NCBI GenBank assembly: GCA_030619585.1
Contig: JAUXBD010000069.1
Location: 1 to 7,090 of the forward strand
Reading direction: 5' to 3'
Source: Desulfobacteraceae bacterium
GTDB lineage: Bacteria > Desulfobacterota > Desulfobacteria > Desulfobacterales > SURF-7
Length of the DNA: 7,090 nt
Positions 6,213-7,090 of this stretch are shown here, in pieces (positions within the stretch are counted from its first letter, which is position 1; the number at the start of each line of letters is the position of its first letter). The position numbers and the translations under genes are program-made. The notes below the pieces were generated by a model. That model searched no databases. It was given only the letters and a program-made list of their open reading frames with translations, and was not told the DNA's origin.

Positions 6213-6536
6213 ATGGTTGATATACAGAACATATTTTCAGATATTCCCGAAAGTTTACATGATGAATTTTTCCAGGATATCTTCAAGAATAAAAACTTCC
6301 AGATAGAGCGGATTGTATCAAAAGGCCATTTCTCTACCAAGGGCTTCTGGTATGATCAGGAAAAAAACGAATGGGTAATTCTTCTCAAAGGCTGTGCGAA
6401 GCTGCTTTTTCAAGATGATACCAAGCCTGTCACATTAACGCCCGGTGACTGGATAAACATCCCTGCACATAAAAAACACAGGGTGGAATGGAGCGACCCT
6501 TATATAGAAACTGTATGGCTTGCAATACATTATTAG
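6213..6536 (+). CDS. Small single-domain cupin protein
   Basis: A 107-residue cytosolic cupin barrel, full length for the small group ending in a WLAIHY-like sequence. Motif 1 (FWYDQEKNEWVILLKG, 45-60) lacks the usual HXH pair but keeps Glu53. Motif 2 (TPGDWINIPAHKKHRV, 76-91) has His86 and His89. Metal binding is therefore possible but not canonical. The reaction or ligand is unknown. It starts 13 bases after the exonuclease stop with only a weak ribosome binding site, which suggests translation coupled to that gene. The TAG stop at 6534-6536 is in frame with the downstream kinase-like remnant. The cupin sequence itself looks complete at this stop, so the stop is read as its normal end rather than an interruption. 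Confidence 0.87.
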   Translation: MVDIQNIFSDIPESLHDEFFQDIFKNKNFQIERIVSKGHFSTKGFWYDQEKNEWVILLKGCAKLLFQDDTKPVTLTPGDWINIPAHKKHRVEWSDPYIETVWLAIHY

Positions 6537-7090
6537 AAGCCGTTTCAACCGACACAACCAACTAAACCGATATTGATTGCAGATGCTGGTTTTATGTATG
6601 CCGCCAAAATGAGCGGGCAAGCTTTAGAATACGATCTTTTTACGCCTGACGTTGGAGAACTCGCTTTTCTGGCAGATGATGAAGCGCCACATCCATTTTA
6701 TACCCGCGGTTTTATTCTGCATGAAGATAATCAGATACCCGAACTGATTGATCGTGCTTATGAGTATAAAAACGCTGCGGGCTATCTTCTGGTCAAGGGG
6801 CAGCCGGATCATGTGGCCAGCCAGCAAGGGATTTTAGCCATTATTGATCACACGGTTGTGGAAACCATGGAGGCTATAGGCGGCACGGGCGATACGGTGA
6901 CAGGTATTGTTACAGCACTTATAGGATCAGGCATTGAGGTAAAAGAGGCCGCCATTATTGCCTGTGAGGTTAATCGTCTGGCTGGATACTATGCTAAGCC
7001 CACACCTGCCAGTCAGGTAACGGATATTATCCGGCAGATTCCCAGAGCATTGACCAAAGTAATAGAAGAAAGTGAAGCGAGGAAGGGATA
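6537..7090 (+). pseudogene. 5'-truncated ribokinase-fold gene (NAD(P)H-hydrate dehydratase / sugar kinase type), open at window edge
   Basis: An uninterrupted frame of 184 codons follows the cupin stop and reaches the window edge, where the last two bases TA could begin a stop. The homologous part starts at about 6564 with KPILIADAGFMYAAKMSG, corresponding to the mid-protein substrate-site strand of the NnrD-like (PF01256) ribokinase fold. It continues through DLFTPDVGELAFLAD, YLLVKG and the anion-hole motif GGTGD (6879-6893), whose Asp is the catalytic base in this superfamily. The N-terminal half of the fold, normally about 100 residues, is missing: the 27 bases before 6564 encode only a proline-rich stretch and the cupin gene occupies the space beyond. 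The first ATG (6594) lies inside conserved sequence with no ribosome binding site. I infer a deletion or recombination remnant. Alternatives are an assembly join or a product translated as a partial protein. The coding frame is intact, so the event may be recent. Confidence 0.7.

Noticed and set aside
6534..6536. TAG between cupin and kinase remnant as a recoded (pyrrolysine or read-through) codon
   Set aside because: The cupin looks complete at this stop, dsrC and htpG also end in TAG, and the downstream part lacks half its fold, so a normal stop plus truncation explains the data better.
6435..6827. Two - strand frames opposite the cupin end and kinase remnant
   Set aside because: The + strand encodes recognisable cupin and ribokinase-fold motifs across the same bases.

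Overview
This window looks like ordinary chromosome from a dissimilatory sulfur-metabolising bacterium, most likely a sulfate reducer of the Desulfobacterota. The main marker is a complete dsrC with both redox cysteines of its C-terminal arm. The moderate to low GC, strong AAGGAGG-type ribosome binding sites and general-purpose neighbours fit that reading, but the order or genus cannot be fixed from this sequence alone. No phage, transposase, CRISPR array, tRNA or rRNA is visible.

Left part (1-2078), all on the + strand. The 3' part of a PLP-dependent decarboxylase of the PanP type (aspartate to beta-alanine) enters from the left edge. A 221-base gap then carries a promoter for dsrC. Two dyads flank that promoter: one overlaps the -35 box, and the other, close to a Rex or CRP/FNR-type operator, lies at the likely transcription start. 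dsrC is followed by a rho-independent terminator, and directly behind it sits a YjbQ/UPF0047 gene. The terminator ends only six bases before the yjbQ Shine-Dalgarno sequence. A palindromic element built from decayed octamers fills the convergent gap before htpG.

Middle part (2079-5164), on the - strand. htpG (bacterial Hsp90) lies downstream of an alpha/beta-hydrolase gene. The two are 254 bases apart, and htpG appears to have its own promoter.

Right part (5165-7090), on the + strand. A divergent intergenic region holds a nested inverted repeat. It is followed by a compact pair: a YprB-like RNase H-fold exonuclease with an N-terminal helix-hairpin-helix-like segment, and a small cupin protein. 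Directly after the cupin TAG stop, in the same frame, comes an open frame running to the window edge. It encodes only the C-terminal half of a ribokinase-fold protein (NAD(P)H-hydrate dehydratase / sugar kinase type, GGTGD motif). It has no N-terminal half and no credible start, so I read it as a 5'-truncated gene remnant.

I found no convincing new multi-gene system. The points most worth checking are the two-dyad dsrC promoter, the truncated kinase joined to the cupin gene, and the structured non-coding elements at 1981-2057 and 5214-5264.
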